DNA of 64,000 nucleotides, taken from NCBI GenBank assembly GCA_002943765.1, contig PQWQ01000012.1:1281001-1345000 (forward strand), written 5' to 3'. The position numbers were made by a program, and so were the translations under genes. A model generated the notes under the pieces. It saw only the letters and a list, made by a program, of their open reading frames with translations. It ran no database searches and was not told the origin of the DNA. Below are positions 1-10,969 of the stretch, in pieces. Position 1 is the first letter of the stretch, and each line of letters starts with the position of its first letter. Origin of the DNA: Psoroptes ovis (Eukaryota; Arthropoda; Arachnida; Sarcoptiformes; Psoroptidae).

Positions 1-3000
1 ATCATGGCAATATATCATATGCTTATTTCAATCAACATCATTGTTATTATCGTTTTTTTGTTGTTGTTGTTGTTGTCGCTGTCAAATGATTATAATACCA
101 ATATACAAATCATTCGATTGATTATCATGTATTTAGACATATGTTTATGTGTGTTTGTCTATGGACATGTGGCATGATCACTACGGCATGATGTTCGCAT
201 TCGATCCCAAATTGATTATCATTATTAATATTGACCGAATTGATGTGGCTGCTTCTTGTTGTTGATGATGATGATGATGATGTTCGATCGCAACAGAAGC
301 AAAGGATTTCTGTATTTCTTTTTCTTGTTTGTGGTCAACGTAATGAGCAACAAATCAATTTATACTAAATTCAATGTTAATGATGATGATGATTACAATT
401 TTAATTCTTTGAATCGATTGTACCATTTTTTTGTGGACAATTTTTTTCATTTTCTTTGATTGATTGATTGATTATGATGGTGGCCATGATTCAATACGAA
501 TTCAATGATGATCATTGAATGAATGAATAAAAGAATGAATGAATGTATGAAGGTCAAGAACATTAAGGCTTTGCTTTTGTTGTTGTTGTTTTGATTGTTG
601 TTGCGGTTATTTTAATAAATTTTTCCAAAACAAATTTTTGTATTTCGAGTATTTCCATATTGAATGGATCAATAATAATAATAATAATATTGAATAGTGT
701 TTGTTCCTGGGATCCATAATGTATTCGATCCGATTTATAATGTATTGTTCATCTTAGTGTCCAATTGTTGTTATGTGAATTTAGTTTAACTTTCTGAATT
801 ATTCACTTCTAAGAATTCATTTGACATTTTTCATATTTTTTTTTCCATCAAATTATTCACCATTATCATCATTAAACTGATAATATATATGAATGAATGA
901 ATGAATGAAAAACTAATGGATTGTCGAAGAAATGAATTTAGATCGAAAGTCATGATCCAATAGTCATTTTTCGATATATTTCACATCGAGTATTTCATAT
1001 TTCATAGCAAATCTGTGGCCATTTATAATCAGTCATTTGCTTCAATCAAATGTCATCGATGATAATTATTCAAGATCTAGATTGATTCAATTCTGATTCT
1101 TATTTGTTGTTGATTTATTCCAATTTAAGTAGATCAATGGTAATGATGAATGTCTTTTATTTGATTTCATTTGAAGACTTTCTTGAAAGAAATTTGACAT
1201 TCAACAGCCAAGAATCAATGATAATGATGATGGTGGTCATGATGATGATGATGATGATCAAAGATTCACCTGTTTAACAAGAAAAAAAGCAAGAAAAAAG
1301 GTCAAATTAATGTTGCAAGAAGAGAATATTTTCACACACAAATATTTACGTGTTTATTATCGTTATTATTATTATTATTATTATTTTGACAGGTGAACAT
1401 TAAAATTAAGAATATTATTTATTTAATATTATTCAATATAAATAAAGCCGTCAATATACATTCATATGAATTGAATATGAATTAAATTATCTACTTTCTC
1501 TAGTATTGATCGGATTTTCATCTTTACTGATGATGATTCTAAATAATCTAAAACAATACGCAATTAACCAAGGTGTCAGTACAATATATGTGCTAGATTA
1601 CATTTGATAATCGATTATACATGCATTCATAATGATAATTGATACGATTTTCTCCAGGTCGTTATAAGGAATTATTAAAATTAAAAACAATCCTTTATTC
1701 CCATTTAGAAGTGACAATTTTCACACACATAACTTATGATTAATCAAAAAATTCATATGATGCACGTAATGGCGACTAGCGACCAGCGAATACAAAACAA
1801 ATATGAATAAATCTTCAATATTTTATCAATTCAAATATTTTTCAAGTCATCACATATTACGCGCATATATTTACAATTGGAATCTTTTCGTTTTTTGTTC
1901 GTAGATGATAATGTCTTCATGTCCACATGTTGATAATGCTGTTGCTGATGTTGATGTTGTCGTTGGTTTTTTCGCACATTATTTTTTCGATGTCTGATTG
2001 TCTGTGTCTGCGTCTGTTCGATCATCATTATCATTGAATTGTTGATCATGGAATTTTTTTTCGTTTTGTTTGTTTGATTGGCTGTGATTACATTTATTTA
2101 TTATCGATAAAATAAATAATGTTTATTGTTCAAACGAAAATTTAATAGTTGATGTTTATTGATGATGATGAGTTGAGAAATAATTCATAACAACAATAAT
2201 CAACAATTTATTGTGCCCATTTGTTGTTCCATGGATTCGACGGCGACTACGAAGACGCCGATGATTAAAATAATGATGAAAATTTGACCCAATGGCCCTT
2301 TTTTCAGTCTATGATTTCTGTGATCATCGTGTTGTTTGATCGATTTCATCGTTTATGATTAAGAATATGTATTCTGCTTTTTGATGAATCAATTAACCAC
2401 TAGATAACTCGGTATATAATCATAATTGTATGGGTAAGGTTAATCACACGATTATCTTATAATGAAATCTCTAATCAAATTTTTCTTATTCAAAGATTAT
2501 TTTATCCGGTCGGACGCTTGTCCATTCAAATCCATCCGAAAGAATTATATTACACTTGTCCGGTCAAACAACACCGAAATTCTTGATCGACATTGTTGTC
2601 ACGAACGTTTTCACCAAATTGAAACGGTTCTATCTTTACATTGTCATTACATTATCATCATTAAATTCAACTAATCAAAATGACCACAAATTTAACGACA
2701 ACAATTGAAACTGCCACTCATATTTCGGAATGAGGAACAGCAAAATAAGAAGAAATAAATGAATTTCCATAAACATTTCGAAGAAACAAATAATCATCCT
2801 TATTATTATTATTTAATCATAATCAAATATTGTCATGGCCGAAATTTCATTGTTCATATCGTTCTATGTTGTAGTATGTTTGAATGTTAATTCACACATG
2901 TAGCAAAAATGTATGCCAAATAATAAGAAAAATTGAATGAAATTGAAGAAAATTTGATGGATGTCGTCGTTGAATTTTTCTAGTTCCATTCATTCAATTG

Positions 3001-5220
3001 AATCGGTAATAATTCAATTCAATTTAATTTGAATAATTCGTAATGGGAAAAAAAGAAAAAGAACGGAAACAAACTGATCGAAACACCTTAAGATGTTTGG
3101 ACATATGGATGATTGAATCAATGCTGAATTGATGATGATGATGATGATGATCATGATGATATTGGATGATCATTTACCGAAATTTGAGCAACAATTCAAA
3201 TTAACAAATGAATTTCCTATCTGTTTTTTGTAATTAATTTTGAATCAAATTTAAATTTTGATTCGAATTAAATTGAATTGAATCTCTGTTATGTGTGTCC
3301 ACCATAAAACAAAGGACTTCCGTATTCAAATTTTGAATCAAATTCATTTTGCGGGAACTCAGCTTTGTTTTTTTGTTTTTCCGAATATTCCTGTCACCAC
3401 CTTTCGTGTCCACCTTGTCCACAATGAATTAAATTCGGGAAAAATATGAACGAAAAATAATCCAATTTCCAGAAGCAATTTCCCCGTTGTTGTTGAATAA
3501 TTGAACAATAATCCTATGTGGACACTGTCGTATTGTTGAATACGATGGTTGTAATAAAAAACGGATGAAATTTGACGATTTTTATCCATCTTAAATGATT
3601 ATATTTTTATTATTACTTGTCTTTATTTGTTATTATGACAATAAACATTTACCATATTAAGTATTTGTCAATAAGCGGTAAACATCTCTTTAATAGCCTA
3701 AAATTAATCTGAATAATATGAAATTACCGACGATAAAACAGACAGATAGACAAACGAACAGCACTTGAAGCGACAATTTTTGTCGATAAAGATGATGATT
3801 GTCCATCGGACAATGATTATCTTTTGTCATCTAAGTCTGTGTTGATAATGTTTAATCTATTCAATTTTTTTCATATTTAAAATGCATAAATAAATCTAAT
3901 CATATCTGATTATATCCTAATAATCATCAAAATTGTAAATTTTCATTCTTTTAATTTGATTTATTCAAACATTTGAATCAACAAATGAGATGAATTTATC
4001 TTCCGAGAATTGACATCTTCCGATTATCATCGATTAATCATCAATAAACCATTTAAACGTTTGATTTCATCCATCGTCGAAAAAATAATCGCCAGATATG
4101 ATGCATATAAGATGCAGTAGTAGATGTACCAATCGGACTAATTGACTAATTTAGGAAATATAGAACGAATTATCTGTGATTTTGTTTGCGATCAAGCGAC
4201 TAAAACCTCGATAAACAAACATAAAAAGATCATTTGAAATCATTTAAAATCGAATCAAATTCAAAATTAATTTTTGAATATCATCACTAAATGAATTGTT
4301 TATTGATCCATTGATCATTGATCCATTGTTTGTTTATGTTTGTTGGAACAGAAAATCTTCAACAAAAAAAAATAAAATCTGCAAAACAAAGAAATGAAAT
4401 ATTTGAGAAAAATGGACCATAAGCACTCACAAACACACACCCGATAATTGACCCGAACTAATAAAAATTTGTGTTTGGACAAGACAACAAGACTAAATAA
4501 TAATAATCGAAAGATAATGGACATAAAAAAAAAACGAAAGTTTGAATTTTCTGTGTATGTTTTTGAATATTTCTCCGAAAAATGAATAAAATAAAATAAA
4601 ATAAATCCTTTATGTACAATGAAATGGTGAAGTTCACAATTCCTGATTCAAAGAAAAAACAAAAAAGCTGAAGACTTAATAATTTGTCTCTTCACATCTG
4701 AAATCGAGAGATGATCGATTTAATGGAATGGAACAGAACGGAGTAAAATTTGAAAGAAAATTTCTCTTCTTAAGAACGGCATCATCAACAATGTTCAACA
4801 GGTGTCAAATGTCAAAGGGGATCAGCGTGTTTTGTTCATGAGATTCTTTCGAAGTTGGAAAATGGATGAAGAAATAAACAAATAAAGATGGAAAATCTCT
4901 TCCAAAAAATGATTTGATTTGAATAAACATAAACATAAAATGGGACCGAATAATGTAAAAGAGTAAATATTCAATGATGATAATGCTTTGTAGCTTCTGC
5001 AGCTGCTTCTGTTGTTGATGCTTTGTTTGACCAAATACCAAATATCATTGTTATTATTATTGAATAACGATAACAACAACAACAACGATGCTGATGGAGA
5101 TGGTGATGCTGATGTTGATGATAATAATGACGCCCAAATCTTTACGAAAAAAAAAACAAATTGAGAAAATATTATTTTCAAAAATTTTGCGAAACGAACG
5201 AAATGAATGCAAAAATCGGA
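1..5220. other. Long AT-rich intergenic region, no gene seen
   Basis: I find no reading frame here with convincing protein character. The short open frames on both strands are low-complexity translations of ATG/GAT, TTG and ATT repeats. The stretch holds many short microsatellites, for example TTG units near 58-75, GAT units near 263-281 and 1231-1258, ATT units near 1366-1384 and AATAA units at 4585-4605. It could contain distal regulatory DNA or untranslated exons of a gene to the left, which cannot be judged from sequence alone. Confidence 0.6.
4585..4605. repeat. AATAA microsatellite
   Basis: Four consecutive AATAA units in the left intergenic region. Confidence 0.8.
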
Positions 5221-5228
5221 TATAAAAA
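5221..5228 (+). promoter_or_regulatory. TATA box of secreted protein gene at 5474
   Basis: TATAAAAA lies 246 nt upstream of the start codon at 5474. The paralogous gene at 18733 has TATAAATA 236 nt upstream of its own start, so the promoter-to-start spacing is nearly the same in both copies. This supports both as core promoters with a 5' leader of about 210-220 nt. Confidence 0.5.
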
Positions 5229-5473
5229 TGGCCAACATTTTGTATTTGGAAAATATTATCGATCAAAGTATTTATCTGTTTTGGAATTGAATAAGAAATA
5301 TCATAGTAGATTCAATCACTGAATTGATATTGATTCAAAGTGTTTTTTGTTTTTGAATTTGTGTTTTGAAAATTAGTAATTTGAATTAAAATTCAAATTT
5401 TGTGATCAATCATCATTCAATCCATTTTTGTTTAATTTTTTTAAAAATCAAAATCCAATTTAATCAACCAAAA

Positions 5474-6120
5474 ATGTTTTACAATTGTTTATTGATCGTT
5501 TGTGTTGCCAGTTTTGCTGTTGTCAATGGTCAAGGTGGTTTCGATTCGATGGATGGTCAATTTAAAGAAGGTGGCAGTGGACGTGATAGAATTCAAGCAG
5601 CCGTACAAACCAAGCATACAGTTGAAATGAAACCAGTCGATATACCATTCGAAGATATTGAACCACAGGTAATTTTCTGTTTTGGTTTGTTTGTCTTCAA
5701 AGTAAATTGAATTCAATCGTTTCATTAATTTATGAATAGGTTATCGAAGTTGAAGGTGGTGCATTACCATTGGAAATTCATTTCAAATCATCATCATCGA
5801 GAATTCGTGTACATCAAACACATGAATCGGCCGGTGCTGGTGAAGTTGAACAAACATCATCGGAAGAAGAACCACATCGTCTTATTCATGAAGTTAAAAA
5901 ACCAATTATTCAAGAAGTTCGTGAAATTATTACACCATATCGTAAAGTTGTACAAGAAATTCAACCAGTTATGGAAGAAATTCATACCATTGTTGCTAAA
6001 GGTGAAGCACGAAGAAATTTCGATCGCACACAAACAAAAACACGTGGTGGCCGTGGATCATTGGCATCACCATCGGCACGTGCACAATCAGCAAGCGTTT
6101 CTGGTAGCTCATCATTTTAA
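5474..6120 (+). CDS. Secreted conserved protein with PYRK core (copy 1)
   Basis: Two exons, 5474-5668 and 5740-6120, joined in phase 0 by a 71-nt GT-AG intron, give 191 aa. Residues 1-20 form a signal peptide (MFYNCLLIVCVASFAVVNGQ). The core has an HFKSSSSRI segment, an acidic EEEPH segment and a KPIIQEVREI..PYRKVVQEI stretch ending in TIVAKGE. The tail is Arg/Ser/Gly-rich. The same core recurs in the gene at 18733, so the two are paralogues. I recognise this as a conserved secreted arthropod/chelicerate family, probably cuticle- or matrix-associated, but know no biochemical activity. The start at 5474 is preferred over an upstream in-frame ATG at 5402 because it begins exactly at the signal peptide. 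Confidence 0.85.
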
Positions 6121-6609
6121 TAATAATTATAATTATTGTTCAAAACAACAACAGCTACAACAGTATGAACAAACACTTGAACATCATCAACAACAACAAA
6201 TGATTTTCATAATTTTAATCATGATTTATAATCATTATCATCAACATCTTCATCAATTATTATTATTATTGAATTATTATTCATACAATTATCATAATAG
6301 ATGCCATCATCATCATTATCATTACCATATATTAATTATCATTATTTTATTCATATCATCATTGTTATCATCATCATTTTACATGTCATTTATTTATTTA
6401 TTTAAACATTTTCTTTTTTTCAAAGAAAAAAAAACAGGAAAAAAATATTTCATGGTCAAAATTTGAAAATCAAATAATGAAGAAGTAATAATAACAATGA
6501 TAGTACATAATAATAATACATAATACAGAAGAGTTTGCCATTTAATTATTTATATGATTTTTTTTCTGCTCTTCATTCATTCATTAATTGTTATAATTTT
6601 GTTATTAAT

Positions 6610-6615
6610 AATAAA
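6610..6615 (+). terminator. Poly(A) signal candidate of gene at 5474
   Basis: AATAAA about 490 nt after the stop codon at 6120, near the end of the AT-rich 3' region and before the convergent gene that ends at 6758. Other AT-rich hexamers nearby make the assignment tentative. Confidence 0.35.
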
Positions 6616-6757
6616 AAAATATAAAAATTTTAAAAATAATTAACATATGGGTTAAATTTTTGACCAATATTAAGTGATCATTGCCACTGGATTGAGTTGA
6701 ATTGAATTGAATCGATATTTTCATTAATATTTTTCATGATTTGTTAAGTGAAATCAT

Positions 6758-7465
6758 TCAAATTCTATTTTTCAATCGCTGTCGATCGATTCGTTTGGAT
6801 AATTTCAAAAACATAATGATTGGTGATGTTAATATGATCACGATGAATACTAATGATATGATCGATAATGAAACAATACGATAATCATGAAATTCAATTT
6901 GAATCTCTTCTAAACATTCTTTTTTTCTCCAATTAAAATATGATTGTCTTGAATATTGTGGACAACGACATTGACCATCAATACAAATCATTGATAATAT
7001 ACGATTATATGATTGTAAATAATCATTATTTTGTTGTTGTTGATCATTTTCTATTCGATTATTTAACTGCTGTGAATGTCGGTAATAATTTTTTGTAATC
7101 ATTGTTGATTCATTAAGATAATTATTTCGACGACAATCATTATCATTGTGGCAACGATATCTACATAAATGATCATTTGGATCATATGAAAATTTTTCAT
7201 CATTACAAATACAACGATTTTGTTGACATATTATTCTTGGATTCAGATTTAAATATTTTAATAATTTTCGATTATTTTCTTCATTACAATCATCAATCAT
7301 TTTTCCATTATTCAGTGGATAGTTTTTCGTATCATTGAACATTGTACATGATAACATTTTAGCCAATAAAATATTACAATCGGCATGATTTTTACATTGT
7401 TCATTGGACATGAATGATGATGGTATTAACATTGAAATGATAATTAACAGAATTTTGAAGAACAT
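6758..7465 (-). CDS. Cys-rich single-pass membrane protein, unknown
   Basis: Single-exon frame of 235 aa. It begins with a hydrophobic signal peptide (MFFKILLIIISMLIPSSF). An ectodomain of about 175 residues has regularly spaced cysteines in patterns such as CKNHADC, CQQNRCIC, CRYRCHNDNDC and CIDGQCRC, resembling EB/EGF-like disulfide modules of arthropod extracellular proteins. A Gln/Asn-rich insert separates the modules. A strongly hydrophobic segment at about 196-218 is followed by a short basic tail, so the protein is predicted type I. It converges on the gene at 5474. I do not recognise an orthologue; the Cys pattern and topology are what is visible. Confidence 0.75.
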   Translation of the reverse strand: MFFKILLIIISMLIPSSFMSNEQCKNHADCNILLAKMLSCTMFNDTKNYPLNNGKMIDDCNEENNRKLLKYLNLNPRIICQQNRCICNDEKFSYDPNDHLCRYRCHNDNDCRRNNYLNESTMITKNYYRHSQQLNNRIENDQQQQNNDYLQSYNRILSMICIDGQCRCPQYSRQSYFNWRKKECLEEIQIEFHDYRIVSLSIISLVFIVIILTSPIIMFLKLSKRIDRQRLKNRI

Positions 7466-7859
7466 TTCATATGATCGGTTTGTGGAAATAAATGAATTGG
7501 TAACAAATTGTACATATTAATTAAACATTTTTGAGTAAATTTGACAAAAAAGAACAGAAAAAACGCGTGATAATTAATCAAAATGGTTTCCATGACGATT
7601 TTAAAGATAAATCAAGTATTTATCATCAATTTTCTCCCAATCATGCCTTTGGAAATAAATTTATTCTCTTCATACAGCTAAGCTCTTGATGTATCGGCCA
7701 AAACCGATTCATTACACAATCGTAGAATTAAATAATTAATAATTGAATGATCTGTCGACAATGATTTTTAAATGACTATGTTTTATAAATCAAATCAAAG
7801 TTTACACGTGGTTATTCGTAATTCTTTTAAATAATTATAGAGAAAATTTTGAGATGCAA

Positions 7860-8147
7860 TTAAGAATGTTGATCAAATGTTTCTTCTGTTGACGTTACAT
7901 TAATCATTGTACGAATATTTTGTATATGATCGTCTATCATATCAGTATTATTAGAATGATTATGAATATTTTTATGTAATAAATAAATCCAAAATAATAA
8001 TTTAATCAATACAAATGTCAAAACAAATAATGATAATAAACATGTGATTGATAATAATTTGAAATGTGATTTTTTTAATTTAGTCAAGAATAATAGCGTG
8101 TTGTTGTTATTATTCGATATAGCTGATGATGTCGTAATCGGTAACAT
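7860..8147 (-). CDS. Small single-pass membrane ORF, hypothetical
   Basis: A 95-aa frame with an ATG start. It has an Asn-rich N-terminus, one long hydrophobic segment at about residues 33-56 (LSITCLLSLFVLTFVLIKLL) and a His/Asn/Asp-rich polar tail. It is divergent from IER3IP1, with 271 nt between the start codons. No family is recognised. The clean membrane segment and promoter-proximal position favour a real gene, but its small size leaves a fair chance that it is accidental. Confidence 0.4.
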   Translation of the reverse strand: MLPITTSSAISNNNNNTLLFLTKLKKSHFKLLSITCLLSLFVLTFVLIKLLFWIYLLHKNIHNHSNNTDMIDDHIQNIRTMINVTSTEETFDQHS

Positions 8148-8418
8148 ATTTTCTTAAATTTTCAATTAAATTTGATTTTTGACTTAAATTTTATCGGAAT
8201 TATCAAATTCAAAAAACAAACAACCACAAACACCTGTCGAAATTATTTCGAGTCGTCCTATTTGAACAGGTTTTTTAAGCGAAAAATGATCACGTGTTCA
8301 ACTTAATTTTAATGTTTTTATTTTTTATTTTTTTGATGATCTGTCAAAGTTTTTGTTGATTAAATTACCGAATTTTGATCAATTTATTGGAGAATTTGGT
8401 CTTCAATAAAAGAAAAAA

Positions 8419-8786
8419 ATGGCGATCGGTCTATATTCATTACTGGAATCAGCATTACTTGTAATCAATGCTATTGCAATTCTGAATGAAGAAAGATTTT
8501 TAGTTAAATGTAATTATTTTTGTAAATTTTTGAAAATATTTTAATTAAATCTATTCTTTTTATCAAAGTTGGTCTAGATCGAAACACTCTGATGTCACAA
8601 GCATCATTGAATCAAATGAATTCACCATACAGTGTTGGATATGGGCAGCAACCGCCGCAGCAGCAAACAATGATGTCACCAAAAATGCAATTTTTAAACT
8701 TAATTCATTCAATACGTACCGTAGCACGTGTACCATTGATTGTTATTAATATTATTGTTATTATATTTAAATTATTATTTGGTTAA
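8419..8786 (+). CDS. IER3IP1: IER3IP1/Yos1-family ER-Golgi protein
   Basis: Exons 8419-8509 and 8569-8786, split by a 59-nt intron inside a Phe codon, encode 102 aa. The first exon reads MAIGLYSLLESALLVINAIA followed by ILNEERFL, the hallmark of the Yos1/IER3IP1 family, and the end has NLIHSIRTVARVPLIVIN and a second hydrophobic segment ending FG. Yos1 is a small ER/Golgi membrane protein needed for COPII vesicle transport. The usual length is about 80 aa; the extra 20 come from a Pro/Gln-rich insert between the membrane segments. The initiator exon is found only by splicing, since the second exon alone lacks the N-terminal half. Confidence 0.92.
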
Positions 8787-8934
8787 ATTTTTTATGATAC
8801 AAACGATAAGGGAAATTCTCGAATTTATTTTTTTTACTTCCATAAATTGTATTTTTTCCAATTTGATTAAAGATTTGTTTAAGAAAAAATAATTTTAAAC
8901 TTAAATATTGCTCAATTTGTTTTTGATAAAAAGG

Positions 8935-9765
8935 ATGGACACCATCAACAGCAATAATAATGATAATAACAAAGATGATAATGAAACCTCATTGAAAATG
9001 AGAAATTCCCATTTAGATAGTCCAAAATTGTTTGAACAACAAACAAATTTGATTTGTGAAACAGAAAATCCACAAAATAAATCAATAATTGAATCATTTA
9101 ATAATATGAATCTGCCAAAATTACCTGGTTGGCGTAATCCCTGTTTATTGATGAAGATAAAAAATGGCCAAAATAATGATCAAACAATATTTTCATCGTC
9201 ATCATCATCATCATTACTCGCAACTACTACTAATCAATCAATCGATGGTAATAATAAAGATAATCAAATCACAGCATTTAAATCCGATACTTCAATATCA
9301 TCAAATGGACCATTGAAAGAATTCATTTTGAATGAAAAACCACAAATATGTCATCCAAATCCAAAAATTTCGATGAAATTTGATTCAAAAATTTTACAAG
9401 AAGCAGCTGAACAAGCTGAACAGTTGGAACGACAAAAGCTATCATCATTATTATCAATATCTGATTCGGATAAAAAATTAAAAACTAAACATCAGCAGCA
9501 GCCATATATGAAAATTAGTCAAACCCATACGGATAAATTATCGAAACAATCAAAAAATAATAATCATAATAACAACAATGATGAAATTAATCCATTATTA
9601 CGTTCATCATTACAACATATCAAATTATTTTCAATCGAATTACAAGAAAGTGGTGGTAATGATAATGAATCAAATGATTCAATAATATTGATTAAAAGTA
9701 ATATGAGCCTTGAACAACAACAGCAACCACAGCCACCACAACAACAATCTGAACAAAGAAAATAA
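8935..9765 (+). CDS. Asn/Ser-rich protein, unknown
   Basis: Open frame of 276 aa from the ATG at 8935 (the frame is open a little further upstream but without an ATG). It is low in complexity, with Asn, Asp, Ser and Gln runs. Two stretches look less random: LPKLPGWRNPCLLMKIKNG near residue 60-80 and a helical segment around 155-180 (SKILQEAAEQAEQLERQKLS). No signal peptide or membrane segment. It lies 149 nt downstream of IER3IP1 on the same strand. I do not recognise a family. Sustained codon structure over 830 nt in AT-rich DNA supports a gene. Confidence 0.6.
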   Translation: MDTINSNNNDNNKDDNETSLKMRNSHLDSPKLFEQQTNLICETENPQNKSIIESFNNMNLPKLPGWRNPCLLMKIKNGQNNDQTIFSSSSSSSLLATTTNQSIDGNNKDNQITAFKSDTSISSNGPLKEFILNEKPQICHPNPKISMKFDSKILQEAAEQAEQLERQKLSSLLSISDSDKKLKTKHQQQPYMKISQTHTDKLSKQSKNNNHNNNNDEINPLLRSSLQHIKLFSIELQESGGNDNESNDSIILIKSNMSLEQQQQPQPPQQQSEQRK

Positions 9766-10969
9766 ATAAATTTCAATTAAATTCCAAAATCAATTTCATC
9801 TGACTATTATCATCGCAATCATTTAGGGTAATCTGTTCCATCAGATCGCAAATCAATCAAAAATCGGCCATCGTAAAACTTTACAATGGTTCAGCATACA
9901 TTTTTGTGTTAATTATCACCACACATTTCCTAGACCGGATAATGGAAGACATTTTTGCTGTTGTTGTTGTTGTTGTTCAGTTGTTGTTGACTATCAATTT
10001 GAATACATTTGTACATTTGAAAATATTTGAAAACAAAAACATTTCAAAATTGTCACGTATACAAACACATAAAATATTGTGATCTTATCAACAACAACAA
10101 CAATTTATATTATGTATGTAATTAAGGCATTGAACTTAATTTTTTTTTTTTTTTTTTTGGCAAAAATTTCGTGAAATTGGGCCAATTTTCAACGATATTT
10201 GAACTCTTATTACGGTGCCTCTGAGCCGAATAACATGTTTTTTTTTGTTGTTGTTGATCATCAATACAAATGAATCAAATGATCAATGAATTCCTATTGT
10301 TTCAACATAAAAAACCAAATGAAATTACCACATATCATCGGTATTGACATTGATGTTTATTGAATTCATGAATCAATGAATTATATTATGTTGCTGTCTA
10401 TTGATTTGTTGACAATTGATTGATCGTAAATTATGTGAATTTAAATTTCAATTTCAATGAGTTTGATTGAAAATGCAATCAAGAGGGTTCAAACATTTTT
10501 TTTGATTGAAAAATTGCTGTCATTTGGTTTGGCTTTGATTTGTTTTGTAATTTGATTGATTGGTGTGGCTAACCAGTATCAATGATCAAAAGCATACAAT
10601 CAATCAATTTGTGCTTTGACAAATTGCTTTGATTGCATTTACACTGTGTTTTGAATGAGAGTCGAAGACTTTAATCAATTTTTTAAAATTTATTTTTTTC
10701 ATAAAATTCAAGGTTATGTAATTTTGAATAATTCATTTATTAATTTATTTTGATAATTTCAATGATTATTTTCATTATTTTTGTTGTTTGTTTGTTGGCG
10801 TTGTTTGAATTTTAAATGCGATCGCCTGTAAAGAGGTATTGGACTGAAATTGATTTGTTTTAGTTTGTTCAAAGATAAAAGCGTTTTAAATTAAAATATG
10901 AGATTAAAATTTCAATTAAATTTAAAATAACGACGATTGAATTTGAATTGATTTGAATTTTCAATTCGA
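9766..10969. other. Intergenic, no gene seen
   Basis: Space between the 3' ends of the Asn-rich unknown and the perilipin-like gene. It includes a GTT/TTG microsatellite near 9959-9979 and a T tract near 10141-10159. No coding potential was noticed. Confidence 0.55.

Noticed and set aside
4805..5266. Three overlapping minus-strand frames (up to 138 aa)
   Set aside because: They overlap in different frames, are hydrophobic or repeat-derived and lie just upstream of the TATA box of the gene at 5474; no domain or codon pattern supports them.
5732..6466. 244-aa plus-strand frame rich in His and Leu
   Set aside because: It is the +1 shadow of exon 2 of the secreted protein gene and continues into 3' CAT/ATT repeats.
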